From Niallia sp. FSL W8-0635 (GTDB lineage Bacteria; Bacillota; Bacilli; Bacillales; Cytobacillaceae), in assembly GCF_038007965.1 (NCBI RefSeq), contig NZ_JBBOYD010000001.1, positions 536,501-600,500 of the forward strand: DNA of 64,000 nt, given 5' to 3'. This document shows, one piece after another, positions 17,994 through 27,657 of this stretch; position 1 is the stretch's first letter; each line of letters opens with the position of its first letter. The notes beneath the pieces are model-generated. The model searched no databases and had not been told where the DNA came from. It saw nothing but the letters and a program-made list of their open reading frames with translations. Made by a program: the position numbers and the translations under genes.

Positions 17994-18022
17994 AATGCAC
18001 TTGGAATTATTCCAAGTGCATT
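17994..18022 (-). terminator. Terminator of the serine-hydrolase gene
   Basis: A perfect 13-bp stem (AATGCACTTGGAA / TTCCAAGTGCATT) with a 3-nt loop. On the minus strand it lies 15 nt after the stop at 18037; TTTT follows the stem only briefly. Confidence 0.75.
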
Positions 18023-18036
18023 CTCGTTAGTAATAT

Positions 18037-19911
18037 TTAATGATAAAAATTCCAAGTGATCATTAACAATACTAGAATCATCATAGTACATACGGACAAA
18101 AGATAAAAAAACTTCTGCTTAGTATGTATTACTGCTTTCTTCCAATCAAAGATAATGAAAATAATCGTTAGTAAGCTTATAAAGGTGAAGCAATAATTGG
18201 CAACAATCTGTAAAAATATTTCAGGGTATGCTCGATTACTGTTAATTAACATCCTTATTGCAAGGATAACGACATTAATAATCATTGCTAGTCCAGTGAA
18301 ATGTAATAAATAATTCCATTTTTGAATTCTTAACGTTGGTCTCTTTTGTCTCCAGTTTCTTACTAAAAGTATAATGCAGGAAATCGAAGCTAGGAGAAAG
18401 AACAGGATGCAATATAGAAATAAGGCAGCACTAGTTGTAAGCCAAGCTTTGTTTATATCTAAAGGTAAAAAATCTGTATATAATGTAGAAATTTTATGAA
18501 CCTTATTATCCTTTAATTGAAAAGATAAAGTATCCATTGCTAAAAATAGTTCATTTCCATCCTTATATTTATAGACATAAGGTTCTGTTTGAATATAATT
18601 TGCTTTTAATCCACCTACATTTACTTCTATCTCCTTGTTGCTAGTGGCTTTTATTTTAAGCTGAGTGAAATAATAATAATACATCTTTATAAAGGAGCTA
18701 TCCATTTTACGAGCGTAAATATAGGTTCCTTCTGTAGTTTTGGCATGGGGCAATTTCTTTGAGCTAGTTAATTTCTTTTCGCCAACCAATTCCTTCGTAA
18801 GACCGTAAGTAAGATTTGATTCTCCTGCTTGATTGGTTAAAACAATTATGCCAAACCTGTCTTCTGGGACGATGTGAATCATGCTTGAGAAAGAGGCAGT
18901 ATTTCCGCCATGCAACAGCCCTCTTTTGGCGCCTTCGTATTCCCAAAATCCATGTGCAATCCCTACAGCATTTTCAGTTGGAGAATAACTTTGTGATAAG
19001 AGCTTTGTTAATGTATCTTTCTTATTAAAAAGAATGGAGCCTTGATCATCCCTTGGCATTAATGACATTGCGAATTTCGCTAAATCTTCTGCTGTTCCAT
19101 TTATCTCTCCGCTTGGATATAAAGACATATAAAAAGGAGTGGCTAAAAGGAAGTTTTGTGGCTCTACAAGTTCATAACCTTTTGTTTTGTTTTGAAAAAA
19201 ATCCTGGTTCTTTTCAATCGAGATATGGGGAGTTGTATGGTTCATTTCTAATTTTGATAAAATATTACTCGATACATATTCATAGAATTTTTGTCCACTA
19301 ACTCTTTCTACAATATAAGCAGCTAAAGAAGTGGAATAATTAGAATAGGCTACTACTTCACCTGGTTTATATATCTGCTTTGGTTCGGCTATTTTTAAGC
19401 CTTCTTCTAATGATTTCACTTGTTCTTTTGAGGAATATCCTAAATCAAAAATGCTATCTTCAAATCCAGCATTATGATTCATTAAATGTACCATCGTAAT
19501 CGGTTCATCGTAGGTTAGCTTTGCTAAAAAGTATTTGGGCAAATATTCTCGTATATCTTCGTCCAAATCTATTTTTCCTTGTTCCGCCATTTGCATAACG
19601 GATACCCAGACAAATAGCTTGCTTATAGATCCCCATTCTAAAATCGATGTTCTCGGATTCATGCGGATTTTATTTTCTATATCTGCATACCCATAGCCTT
19701 TGGATAAAAGGATGTGGTCATCTTTTGTAATTACAACAATTGCACCTGCAGAAGTTTCTCCGATGTAATCTTGTACATACTCATCAACAAACTCTTCGAT
19801 ATTCTCGATAGGAATTCCAGAAGGTGTTGAGTATTCTTTTGCTGAGGTTGGTTCTGAAAAGGATAACGTCAAAAACAAAAATAATGATAAACCAAGAAAA
19901 AGTTTTTTCAT
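18037..19911 (-). CDS. Secreted beta-lactamase-fold serine hydrolase with C-terminal membrane domain
   Basis: 624 residues. A signal peptide (KKLFLGLSLFLFLTLSFSEPTSAKE) precedes a class-C beta-lactamase/esterase-type domain of about 350 residues. Catalytic motifs are SISK (S95 to K98), Y-S-N in VAYSNYS, and HGG in LLHGGNT in place of KTG. A linker of about 120 residues leads to four C-terminal membrane helices. This layout is common among Firmicutes penicillin-binding-protein-like hydrolases related to FmtA/PbpX types; substrates may be D-alanyl esters or peptides (inference). ATG 19911 follows AAAGGGGA; 20 more codons are open upstream without a ribosome site. Confidence 0.88.
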   Translation of the reverse strand: MKKLFLGLSLFLFLTLSFSEPTSAKEYSTPSGIPIENIEEFVDEYVQDYIGETSAGAIVVITKDDHILLSKGYGYADIENKIRMNPRTSILEWGSISKLFVWVSVMQMAEQGKIDLDEDIREYLPKYFLAKLTYDEPITMVHLMNHNAGFEDSIFDLGYSSKEQVKSLEEGLKIAEPKQIYKPGEVVAYSNYSTSLAAYIVERVSGQKFYEYVSSNILSKLEMNHTTPHISIEKNQDFFQNKTKGYELVEPQNFLLATPFYMSLYPSGEINGTAEDLAKFAMSLMPRDDQGSILFNKKDTLTKLLSQSYSPTENAVGIAHGFWEYEGAKRGLLHGGNTASFSSMIHIVPEDRFGIIVLTNQAGESNLTYGLTKELVGEKKLTSSKKLPHAKTTEGTYIYARKMDSSFIKMYYYYFTQLKIKATSNKEIEVNVGGLKANYIQTEPYVYKYKDGNELFLAMDTLSFQLKDNKVHKISTLYTDFLPLDINKAWLTTSAALFLYCILFFLLASISCIILLVRNWRQKRPTLRIQKWNYLLHFTGLAMIINVVILAIRMLINSNRAYPEIFLQIVANYCFTFISLLTIIFIIFDWKKAVIHTKQKFFYLLSVCTMMILVLLMITWNFYH

Positions 19912-20273
19912 CTCATTCCCCTTTATTGGTATTTTGTTTCGTGTTAACAGAATAAGTGATGTGGGCGGCAATTAAAGATGTGCTTGTATTTTAATCAATG
20001 CAATATATTCCTTCTGTCTCTACTGGTAATTTTAGCATTAATTGGATAATGGTTATATAAAACGGAGGTCTGCATTCTTTATAAGACTTCAGACGTATTA
20101 ATATAGGACGAGTAAGGATTAAACTTGTTATGGGGAAAAACGGGAGCAGGGAAACTTAGTAACACTACATTGGTAATTTGTCTTATGTAAATACCAATCT
20201 TAGAATCCTCCACTTATAAAATTCTTTTAAAATGAAGTGGAGGAGTAGTCCTTTTAGAATGCTTGAAAAGTAA
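19912..20273. other. Gene-free intergenic stretch
   Basis: No supportable gene. It contains GTCTG/CAGAC and ATTGGTA/TACCAAT small dyads and the hairpin at 20207-20243. Confidence 0.45.
20207..20243 (-). terminator. Hairpin downstream of the nitroreductase gene
   Basis: CCTCCACTT pairs with AAGTGGAGG across 19 nt. It lies 30 nt past the stop at 20274; the T-tract is poor, so termination strength is uncertain. Confidence 0.55.
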
Positions 20274-21053
20274 TTACCCGTTATTCATAAAATTTTGTTT
20301 TTCCAAGTAATTCAGTACAGTCTGTGAAAATTCGTGATGAGATTCTTTCGTATACTTTGCAATGGTGTAAATTTGAGCAAGATTTTTTAATCCTAATTGT
20401 TCTGTCATTTCTTTCAGTCGAGGGACATCCATATAGCGATTCCAGCCTTTTTCATCGCGTTCTTTATAGATTTCAAGAATATCTTGGTTCGAATAATCCT
20501 GATAGGTATCATAGTGAACAAGTCCATGTATCGGCAGTCGATCACGCGGGGCTGGATTTTCTGCAGGATAGCCTAAAGAATAACCTACAATAGGTACAAC
20601 ATTCTCTGGTAAATTTAGTAGCTTGCCAATTTGATCACAATTCGCAAGAGTAGAGCCCATATAGCAAATACCAAGGCCAGCGTTTTCTGCTGCTAAAGCA
20701 CAATTTTGTGATACTAATGTTGCATCAATTGCACCAATCATAAAGCTCATATAATTATCAAAATGAACAGGTGCATCATTCAACTCAAGCCATTTTCGCA
20801 TCCGATTGAAATCTGCACAAAATGTTAGGAGGATAGGTGCATCCACAACCATGGATTGGTCCATATGTGCACTGTATAATTGATTTTTAAGCTCCTTATC
20901 CTTCGTAACGATAATCGAATAAGATTGCATATTCCCACTGGATGAAGCACGAATTCCAGCTTCTAATATTTGATCCAATAGCTCTTGACTAACTTCCTTA
21001 TCTTCGTATTTTCGTATCGATCTATGCCCGTGTATAACATCCTTTAATTCCAA
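20274..21053 (-). CDS. FMN-dependent nitroreductase, NfrA/NfsA-like oxidoreductase
   Basis: 259 residues. The N-terminal HRSIRKYEDKEVSQELLDQILEAG and ASSSGNMQSYS motifs form the FMN site. The central GLGICYMGS and the VPIVGYSLGYPAENPAPRDRLP block are typical of NfsA/FRP flavin reductases that use NADPH to reduce quinones or nitro compounds. The start is TTG 21053 with TAGGAGTG 7 nt upstream. It is a single gene. The natural substrate is not determined by the sequence. Confidence 0.88.
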   Translation of the reverse strand: MELKDVIHGHRSIRKYEDKEVSQELLDQILEAGIRASSSGNMQSYSIIVTKDKELKNQLYSAHMDQSMVVDAPILLTFCADFNRMRKWLELNDAPVHFDNYMSFMIGAIDATLVSQNCALAAENAGLGICYMGSTLANCDQIGKLLNLPENVVPIVGYSLGYPAENPAPRDRLPIHGLVHYDTYQDYSNQDILEIYKERDEKGWNRYMDVPRLKEMTEQLGLKNLAQIYTIAKYTKESHHEFSQTVLNYLEKQNFMNNG

Positions 21054-21281
21054 ACAATCACTCCTAATTCTTTTTCCATATTCTTTATACTATATCTTCC
21101 ACTTTTTCTACTAGAAATCCTCTTGAAACATAAACTATTTAGTTATTCGCATATATTAGATTTGAAATAAACATAAAATTATGACAAAATTGGCATTTTC
21201 TTTGGGGACGTAACGAATAAAATGGTATCCTTTAGCTAATGGAGAGCAGAAAAAATTATATTGGAAAAAGGGGAACAAAGC

Positions 21282-21782
21282 ATGACGCAAATTTCAATAG
21301 AAAAACCAAAACTAGAACATGCAAAAGCGATTCAAAGAATTTGCTCGACGGGTTGGCGGCAAACGGTAGAAGGCATGCTTAGTGAAGAATGTCAGAAGCA
21401 AACGGTTGAATTTTGGTACACGTTTGATCGGATTGAAAAAGATATAGAGAATGGGAGCTATTCCTATGTTGCCCTACTTGATTCTCAAGTAGTTGGTGTA
21501 ATTGGAGGGGGAATAACGGACGAAAATGTCTCGGAGGTTTTCGTTCTTTATATGGATGAAAAATACCGCTATCAAGGGATTGGAAGACTACTACTTGAAG
21601 CATTGACTAAAGATCAGGTAGAACTTGGGGCAACAAAACAGTGGGTTTCTGTACAAGAAGGAAATCACAGAGGGATCCCATTTTATGAAGCAAGAGGCTT
21701 TATTTTTCAAGAGAAAAAGATAGCTGTTACAAAAACAGGAGAAGAGCAAGTATCTTTACGATATGCTCGAGCAATTTCTTAA
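21282..21782 (+). CDS. GNAT family N-acetyltransferase
   Basis: 166 residues. The acetyl-CoA motif A is clear (VFVLYMDEKYRYQGIGRLLLEAL, Q/R-x-x-G-I-G-R), with the later ISFYEARGF-like block (GIPFYEARGFIFQEK). The ATG follows AAGGGGAAC; a TTG seven codons earlier overlaps the ribosome site. The substrate is unknown. It precedes a phosphotransferase-fold gene by 39 nt and may share its transcript. Confidence 0.85.
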   Translation: MTQISIEKPKLEHAKAIQRICSTGWRQTVEGMLSEECQKQTVEFWYTFDRIEKDIENGSYSYVALLDSQVVGVIGGGITDENVSEVFVLYMDEKYRYQGIGRLLLEALTKDQVELGATKQWVSVQEGNHRGIPFYEARGFIFQEKKIAVTKTGEEQVSLRYARAIS

Positions 21783-21821
21783 GTAATCATTCTATGTTTT
21801 TAAGAGTAGGGAGTGTGTAGA

Positions 21822-22565
21822 GTGAATTTAGGAGAACCATTAGCTATTGGAAATACAGCAAAGATTTATTTAAATGATAATAAAATTTTCAAAATATATA
21901 AAGATTATCTTCCATCTACAGAAGCGGCAATGGAGGCATCGAAACAAATATTTGCTCATTCTTGTGGTTTACCTGTTCCGGAAGTTATAGAAATAAACAA
22001 AATGGAAAAAAATCAAGTTTTAATAATGGAATACATAAAAGGAAAAACTTTAGGAGATCTATTGTTTGAAAATCCTGAGAAGGCAGAATATTATATGAGC
22101 ATGTCCATCGATATCCAACAACAAATTCATCATTATGAAGGGAATAATCTTCCACCAATCTTGGCAAAGTGGCGCAGCCAAGTTGAAGGCTCGCATATTC
22201 TAGATGGTGAAACAAAATCACTTATTTTAGCTAAGTTGGAGGTAATGCCAAATGAGAAAAGACTCTGCCATGGGGATTTTCACCTTTATAATCTCGTATT
22301 AGCAGATGAAAAAGTATGGATAATCGATTGGGTAGATGCAGGAACAGGAGATGTTTGTGCAGATATATGTAGAACCTATCTCCTTTATCTGGAAAATCAT
22401 CAGGAACTTGCTGATTTATATTTGAATATCTATTGCAGCAAAACCGATTATTTAAAAGAAGCGATATTAGAATGGCTGCCTATTGTTTCAGCCGCAAGAT
22501 TAAGCGAAAATGTTTCTCCATATAACAAAGACAAGCTTTTAAATATTATTAATCGTTATTTATGA
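21822..22565 (+). CDS. Aminoglycoside phosphotransferase (APH) fold family kinase
   Basis: 247 residues. The kinase-like pattern includes a lysine-bearing strand (KIFKIYKDY), the catalytic HGDFHLYNLVL (Brenner motif, about residues 151-161) and the metal-binding IDWVDAG. Proteins of this fold phosphorylate small molecules; resistance to aminoglycosides cannot be claimed from the fold. GTG 21822 is preferred because AGTAGGGAG lies about 8 nt before it; another GTG nine bases earlier overlaps that site. Confidence 0.8.
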   Translation: MNLGEPLAIGNTAKIYLNDNKIFKIYKDYLPSTEAAMEASKQIFAHSCGLPVPEVIEINKMEKNQVLIMEYIKGKTLGDLLFENPEKAEYYMSMSIDIQQQIHHYEGNNLPPILAKWRSQVEGSHILDGETKSLILAKLEVMPNEKRLCHGDFHLYNLVLADEKVWIIDWVDAGTGDVCADICRTYLLYLENHQELADLYLNIYCSKTDYLKEAILEWLPIVSAARLSENVSPYNKDKLLNIINRYL

Positions 22566-22692
22566 AAATGGAAATGAAACTTAATCCATTTTCATACGTA
22601 AAAAGATAGGAAGATACACAAGATATTATTGAATTCACGTCGGGCACCTTTCACAAAGGAGATTTCTATCTAAGAATAAGGAGTGTTAAGAT

Positions 22693-22896
22693 ATGGAAAG
22701 TAAAGGCTGTGTAAAATGCGGTGGAACAGAGGTAGGAACAAAAGATGTAGCAATGTCAGGAACAGGCTTATCCAAGCTAATGGATATTCAGCATAATACA
22801 TTTACTGTTGTCTTTTGCAAGAAATGTGGATACTCAGAGTTCTATAATAAACAAACGTCAAAAGGGTCTAATATTCTAGATTTATTCTTGGGATAA
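22693..22896 (+). CDS. Small zinc-ribbon protein
   Basis: 67 residues with two CxxC knuckles, CVKCGG at residues 6-11 and CKKCGYSE near residue 42, forming a zinc ribbon. Such proteins (COG3478-like) are widespread in Bacillus and uncharacterised; nucleic-acid binding is often suggested. AAGGAGTG lies 7 nt before the ATG. It has its own terminator. Confidence 0.83.
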   Translation: MESKGCVKCGGTEVGTKDVAMSGTGLSKLMDIQHNTFTVVFCKKCGYSEFYNKQTSKGSNILDLFLG

Positions 22897-22935
22897 TTCT
22901 AATTAGTGAAAAATTTCAACCTCATAATGATGTGT

Positions 22936-22964
22936 AGAGACCAGTCGTATAATGGTCTCTTTTC
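22936..22964 (+). terminator. Terminator of the zinc-ribbon gene
   Basis: AGAGACCA pairs with TGGTCTCT around a 9-nt loop, followed by TTTCATTTT. Confidence 0.78.
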
Positions 22965-23065
22965 ATTTTGTCCACTAAAATTTGAAAACGAAAACATGGC
23001 AAGCCTTAACGGGAATAATTATAATAAATATATATTTATAAAAATCTAAACATAGTGAGTGAAAC

Positions 23066-23476
23066 ATGAACCAGCTAAATGGAAAATACAAAGGCAATGA
23101 GAGAATAAATTACATGGTTACTGCCTTATTTATGGTGGCATTGGGACTTTTCTCCAGAAGATTTAGTAATCTGCTCCCAGATATTATTAGCGAGCATGCA
23201 GGAGACATGCTGTGGGCAATGATGGTATATTTCGGCTTTCGTTTTCTCTTTGTTGAAAAGAAAATCCTGTTAGCTATGATAGGCAGTATTCTGTTTAGCT
23301 TTGGAATAGAATGTAGTCAATTATATCAAGCAGACTGGATAAATGAGCTCAGAAATACGACATTAGGTGCGCTGATATTAGGAAGGGGATTTCTTTTTGT
23401 TGATTTAGTCCGCTATTTATCAGGGATAGTATTAGCTTTGATGGTGGACAAATTATTAATTTGCAGAAAAAAATGA
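23066..23476 (+). CDS. DUF2809 family membrane protein
   Basis: 136 residues and four hydrophobic segments. The DUF2809 pattern is recognisable: GLFSRRF, GDMLWAMMVYFGFRFLF, an ECSQLYQADWINELRNT loop, GALILGRGF and DLVRY. Function is unknown. The ribosome site is weak (AGTGAG). It lies before the tetracycline-protection-like gene with 108 nt between them. Confidence 0.82.
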   Translation: MNQLNGKYKGNERINYMVTALFMVALGLFSRRFSNLLPDIISEHAGDMLWAMMVYFGFRFLFVEKKILLAMIGSILFSFGIECSQLYQADWINELRNTTLGALILGRGFLFVDLVRYLSGIVLALMVDKLLICRKK

Positions 23477-23584
23477 GTATAGGCTGTCGTCTATCTTCTG
23501 TTTATATCGGATTACGCTTGAAAAGTCATTATTACATTTACTTTATTTATAAAGCTTTATATGAGAATAGGAGACGCTGGCAAA

Positions 23585-25525
23585 ATGAATAAAACGATTG
23601 GAATATTAGCACATGTCGATGCCGGGAAGACGACTTTTTCCGAACAGCTTCTTTATCATACTAATAGTATAAAAAAACGGGGGCGTGTGGATCATCAAAG
23701 TGCATTTTTAGATAGTCATCTTATTGAAAAACAACGAGGAATCACCGTCTTTGCAGATCAAGGCATCATAGAATACGGAAATTCAACGTATTATTTAATT
23801 GATACCCCAGGGCATGTTGATTTTTCTCCTGAAATGGAAAGAGCGATTCAAGTAATGGATTTTGCGATTGTTGTTATTAGTGCAGTAGAGGGAATCGAAG
23901 GACACACGGAAACAGTTTGGGGTCTTTTAAAAAAACATCGAATTCCAACTTTTTTCTTTATCAATAAAACAGATCGAACGGGTGCGGATGTAGAGCGTGT
24001 TCTCGCAGAAATACATTCGCAATTTACGGTAGATGTATGTAATATTTCTTCATTTGACAGTAGTAATATGTCTGAAGCGCTTATGGAATTCATTGCTGAA
24101 CGAGACGAAGCACTTCTTGATTATTATATGGATAAAGGCTATCAACCAGCATTGTGGCTTGAAAAAATGCAACAAATGGTTGGTTCTTGTCGACTTTTTC
24201 CTTGTGCGTATGGTTCGGCCTTACAGGATATAGGGGTAAAAGAATTTTTTGACTGTTTTGATCAGTTAACGACAACAACGTATAAAAAGACTGAACCGTT
24301 TTCGGGAAGGGTTTATAAAATCCGTTATGATGAATCCGGAACGAGAATTACCTTTATTAAAGCGAAAAGTGGGACGTTACGTGTGAGAGAGGAGCTTATA
24401 TATGGGAATGGAGACATGGAGAAAATCACACAAATCCGTAAATATAGTGGGACTCAATTTCAGCAAGTAAAGGAGGGCTATGCTGGAGAGCTTTTTGCTG
24501 TCACAGGTCTTACAAATGCAGTTGTGGGGGATGGAGTCGGAGCGTTACTTGAGAAGGCTGAGTATGAAATGGTGCCAACCCTACGTTCGAAGGTTGTTTT
24601 TGAGCCAGGGATTAATAAAAAGGAGGCTCTCAAATATTTTCGAATATTAGAAGCAGAGGATCCATCTCTCCAAGTGACATGGGAAGAAAAGCTACAAGAC
24701 ATTCATTTGCATGTTATGGGGAAAATACAGCTAGAGGTTCTTCAAGAGATTGTATGTGAAAGGTTTGCTTTACAGGTTCAGTTTGACCGGCCGGAAATTT
24801 TGTATAAAGAAACGATTGAAACAGATACTATTGGTTACGGACACTTTGAACCATTGCGTCATTATGCGGAAGTACATCTTCAATTAGAGCCTGGCAAAAG
24901 AAATCAAGGGATTGTCTTTGAGAGCACTTGTCATACAGACCATTTGTCTATCGCTATTCAAAATCTCATTCGCCAGCATCTCTTCGAAAGGGAGCATCAT
25001 GGAATTTTAACAGGAGCTCCGTTAACGGATATAAGGGTTACCCTCTTAACAGGAAGAGCGCATAATAAACATACACATGGCGGCGATTTCAGAGAAGCTA
25101 CCTATCGTGCATTACGTCAAGGCCTGGAGAAAGCGCATAATCGTTTATTAGAGCCCTATTATTCCTTTAAAATTAAGGTAGATATGGATCAAATGGGCAG
25201 GGTTTTATCTGATATACAAACAGCATATGGGGAATTTGATGCGCCTGAAACAATAGAGGATAAAGTAGTTCTAACAGGTAAGGTTCCTGTTGCTACCTTT
25301 ATGGAATATAGCACGACTCTTGCAGCATTCACACAAGGAAAAGGGCAGCTTTCTTTCACATTTGCAGGGTATTACCCTTGTCATAATGAAGAGGAAGTAA
25401 TGGATAGACTTGGCTATGATAAAAATGCAGATCCAGAGTATACATCTTCCTCCATTTTTTGTGCAAAAGGGGCAGGATATACCGTTTCTTGGGAGAACGC
25501 AGAAGCAATGATGCATTGTCTATAA
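23585..25525 (+). CDS. TetM/TetO-like ribosomal protection GTPase (EF-G paralogue)
   Basis: 646 residues, the size of ribosomal protection proteins. All GTPase motifs are intact: AHVDAGKTT, RGIT, DTPGHVDF and NKTD, followed by EF-G-like domains II-V. Known Tet proteins release tetracycline from the 30S subunit. Chromosomal relatives of this kind are common in soil Firmicutes and may or may not give resistance. ATG 23585 is 11 nt after AGGAG. It is followed after 17 nt by a GNAT gene, probably in one operon. Codon use looks like its neighbours and no mobile-element gene is near, so recent transfer is not evident. Confidence 0.87.
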   Translation: MNKTIGILAHVDAGKTTFSEQLLYHTNSIKKRGRVDHQSAFLDSHLIEKQRGITVFADQGIIEYGNSTYYLIDTPGHVDFSPEMERAIQVMDFAIVVISAVEGIEGHTETVWGLLKKHRIPTFFFINKTDRTGADVERVLAEIHSQFTVDVCNISSFDSSNMSEALMEFIAERDEALLDYYMDKGYQPALWLEKMQQMVGSCRLFPCAYGSALQDIGVKEFFDCFDQLTTTTYKKTEPFSGRVYKIRYDESGTRITFIKAKSGTLRVREELIYGNGDMEKITQIRKYSGTQFQQVKEGYAGELFAVTGLTNAVVGDGVGALLEKAEYEMVPTLRSKVVFEPGINKKEALKYFRILEAEDPSLQVTWEEKLQDIHLHVMGKIQLEVLQEIVCERFALQVQFDRPEILYKETIETDTIGYGHFEPLRHYAEVHLQLEPGKRNQGIVFESTCHTDHLSIAIQNLIRQHLFEREHHGILTGAPLTDIRVTLLTGRAHNKHTHGGDFREATYRALRQGLEKAHNRLLEPYYSFKIKVDMDQMGRVLSDIQTAYGEFDAPETIEDKVVLTGKVPVATFMEYSTTLAAFTQGKGQLSFTFAGYYPCHNEEEVMDRLGYDKNADPEYTSSSIFCAKGAGYTVSWENAEAMMHCL

Positions 25526-25542
25526 AAGGGGGAACTAAATCC

Positions 25543-25995
25543 ATGATCATTCGAAAGTTAACAAAAGAGGAGAAGCCTCCTATCGAGTTATTAGTAACAG
25601 CAGATCCATCTGTAAATCTAGTAAAAGAATATCTAAAAAAGGGTTTATGCTATGTTGCAGAAGAAAAGAATCAAATGATCGGTGTTTATGTGTTGTTACC
25701 AATAGAAGAAGAAGCAATAGAATTAATAAATCTAGCAGTAGCAGAAGACTATCAAGGAAAAGGATTGGGAAAGAAGCTAGTTTTCCATGCGCTAGAGGTA
25801 GCGACACAGCTAGGATTTAAAGTGATGGAAGTAGGCACTGGTAATAGCAGTATAGGTCAGCTTGCTCTTTATCAAAAATGTGGGTTTCGAATCAATCATA
25901 TTGATAAAGATTTTTTTCTGAAAAACTATGAAGAAGAAATCTATGAAAACGGAATTCGATGTGTCGATATGATTAGGCTCTCACAGGATATATAA
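25543..25995 (+). CDS. GNAT family N-acetyltransferase
   Basis: 150 residues. The acetyl-CoA motif LAVAEDYQGKGLGKKLVFHAL is at about residues 69-89, followed by GTGNSSIGQLALYQKCGFR, typical of YvbK/RimI-like acetyltransferases. AAAGGGGG lies about 10 nt before the ATG. It is tightly behind the ribosomal-protection-like gene. The substrate is unknown. Confidence 0.85.
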   Translation: MIIRKLTKEEKPPIELLVTADPSVNLVKEYLKKGLCYVAEEKNQMIGVYVLLPIEEEAIELINLAVAEDYQGKGLGKKLVFHALEVATQLGFKVMEVGTGNSSIGQLALYQKCGFRINHIDKDFFLKNYEEEIYENGIRCVDMIRLSQDI

Positions 25996-26103
25996 TCCAG
26001 TTTGGAAAACGATAAATATTAGTAATTAATAGATATATTACAAAGGTTACAAGAAGAAATATTCCCCTTCAGCCTTACAGAATACTAGGAAATAGTCTCT
26101 ATT

Positions 26104-26121
26104 TGTAACGGTGTCTGTAAA
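26104..26121 (+). promoter_or_regulatory. Possible WalR-like direct repeat upstream of the 3D-domain gene
   Basis: TGTAAC (26104-26109) and TGTAAA (26116-26121) are direct repeats, 6 nt apart. The known WalR box is TGTWAH-N5-TGTWAH, so spacing is one base too long. The related B. subtilis gene yocH is a WalR target. Weak evidence. Confidence 0.25.
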
Positions 26122-26213
26122 CTATTTTTAAAATAAATGTCTTATTATTTTAATAGAATCGTAATTTAGAAACCACTTTCATATGTTATAACAATAGAGA
26201 AAGGGGTTTTTAG

Positions 26214-27374
26214 ATGCGTTCCTTAAAAAAACTAATGGCCATTTCGTTAAGTAGTGTCATCTTTTTGACATCGACGATTATGGTACAAGCAGAAACGAGT
26301 CAAGAAACACTCAACAAAGCGAAAAATCAATTGAATCAAAATGAGCAATTGATTAATGAAAAAGAAGCAGAAAAGCAAAAAACTTTAAAAGAGTTGGAAG
26401 CTGTTCAAGAAGACTTAAAATCCGTTGAAACAGTAATGCAGCAAAATAAAGAAAAAATAGCGAATCTGCAAGCAAAAATTGAAGAAACGCAACAACAGAT
26501 AGAGAAAAAGAAAGAAGAGATTGTTGTTTTAGAGGATAAAGTACTAGCACGTAAAGATGTTATGAAAGAGCGTCTTGTATCCTTGCAGAATACAGATCAA
26601 ACGAATGTCGTTTTAGAAGTACTGTTAAATGCAAAGGACTTTGCTGATTTTATTAGTAGAGCAACAGCTATTTCGATCATTTTTGATGGAGATAAAAATA
26701 TATTAGATCAGCAGGAAGCAGATCTAAAGAAGATTGAAGAAGAGAAACTAGCAATTGATCAACAAGAAGAAGAATTAACAGGACAATATGATCAACTTGC
26801 AGCTTCTCAAAATGAACTGCAACAAAATCTAGCTAAAAGAAAAGATGCAGTTTCGGCTGTACAGAAAAAGTTTGCATCTATTTCAAAAGAAGTGCAGCTA
26901 GCTGAAAGTCAAAAAAATGCTGTGCTTGCACAAATAAGCGAAGCAGAGTCTGCATTGAAGAAAGAGCAAGCAGAAGTAAAGCAGAATACTGTCGTAAAGG
27001 TTAGTACATCGGATAAAGTAGCGAGTGTATCAAGTGAACCTAAATCTTCTTCAAGCAAGAAATCTTCTAGCAAATCTTCAAGTAGCAATGATGTAATGTA
27101 TGTAACTGCTACGGCTTACAGTCATCAAGATACAAAGGCTGATATTACAGCGCTTGGATATAATATTAAAAAGAATAAAAATATGAAATTAATTGCAGTC
27201 GATCCAGCAGTCATTCCATTAGGTTCAAAGGTTTGGGTAGAAGGCTATGGTGAAGCCATTGCAGGAGATACTGGTGGAGCTATTAAAGGACATAAAATTG
27301 ATGTCTTAATGTCATCTAGCAGCAAGGCAAAGGCATGGGGACGTAAGACAGTGAAAATAAAAATATTGAACTAA
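26214..27374 (+). CDS. Secreted coiled-coil protein with C-terminal 3D domain
   Basis: 386 residues. A signal peptide (KKLMAISLSSVIFLTSTIMVQAE) is followed by a long coiled coil (residues ~28-260, glutamine/glutamate/lysine rich) resembling PcsB/YvcE N-terminal regions, then a serine-rich linker (residues ~275-292). The last ~90 residues are a 3D domain named for three aspartates: VDPAVIPLG, AGDTGGAIKG and HKIDVLM. These domains occur in lytic-transglycosylase-like wall enzymes such as YocH and Rpf/Sps stationary-phase factors. It probably acts in cell-wall turnover outside the membrane. GAAAGGGG lies before the ATG. Confidence 0.87.
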   Translation: MRSLKKLMAISLSSVIFLTSTIMVQAETSQETLNKAKNQLNQNEQLINEKEAEKQKTLKELEAVQEDLKSVETVMQQNKEKIANLQAKIEETQQQIEKKKEEIVVLEDKVLARKDVMKERLVSLQNTDQTNVVLEVLLNAKDFADFISRATAISIIFDGDKNILDQQEADLKKIEEEKLAIDQQEEELTGQYDQLAASQNELQQNLAKRKDAVSAVQKKFASISKEVQLAESQKNAVLAQISEAESALKKEQAEVKQNTVVKVSTSDKVASVSSEPKSSSSKKSSSKSSSSNDVMYVTATAYSHQDTKADITALGYNIKKNKNMKLIAVDPAVIPLGSKVWVEGYGEAIAGDTGGAIKGHKIDVLMSSSSKAKAWGRKTVKIKILN

Positions 27375-27401
27375 TTTAATAATACTTTCATCCTATAATC
27401 C

Positions 27402-27431
27402 AGACTCTCTATTGTGAAGAGTCTTTTTTTT
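27402..27431 (+). terminator. Terminator of the 3D-domain gene
   Basis: AGACTCT pairs with AGAGTCT around a 9-nt loop, followed by eight T. Confidence 0.83.
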
Positions 27432-27456
27432 GTTTAGCTTAAGCGTTTTTTTATGC

Positions 27457-27491
27457 AAAAAAAAGAGGAGTGCCAATTATCTGGCACTCCT
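27457..27491 (-). terminator. Terminator of the sugar ABC operon
   Basis: A perfect 10-bp stem (AGGAGTGCCA / TGGCACTCCT) that on the minus strand is followed by CTTTTTTTT. It lies 170 nt past the binding-protein gene. Another hairpin, TTTCAAGG/CCTTGAAA with GGGG loop, is at 27504-27523. Confidence 0.8.
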
Positions 27492-27657
27492 TAAATCTAT
27501 CAATTTCAAGGGGGGCCTTGAAAAAGCTATTAATGACTATAGGTTTATGATAACCATAAAATATGATGAAAATATCAATAAATTTTAAATAAATTGTTAA
27601 GTTTAGGAAAATAAAGAATAAGAAGAGTTAGTGTAAAGAAATTATCTCTTTATTCTC

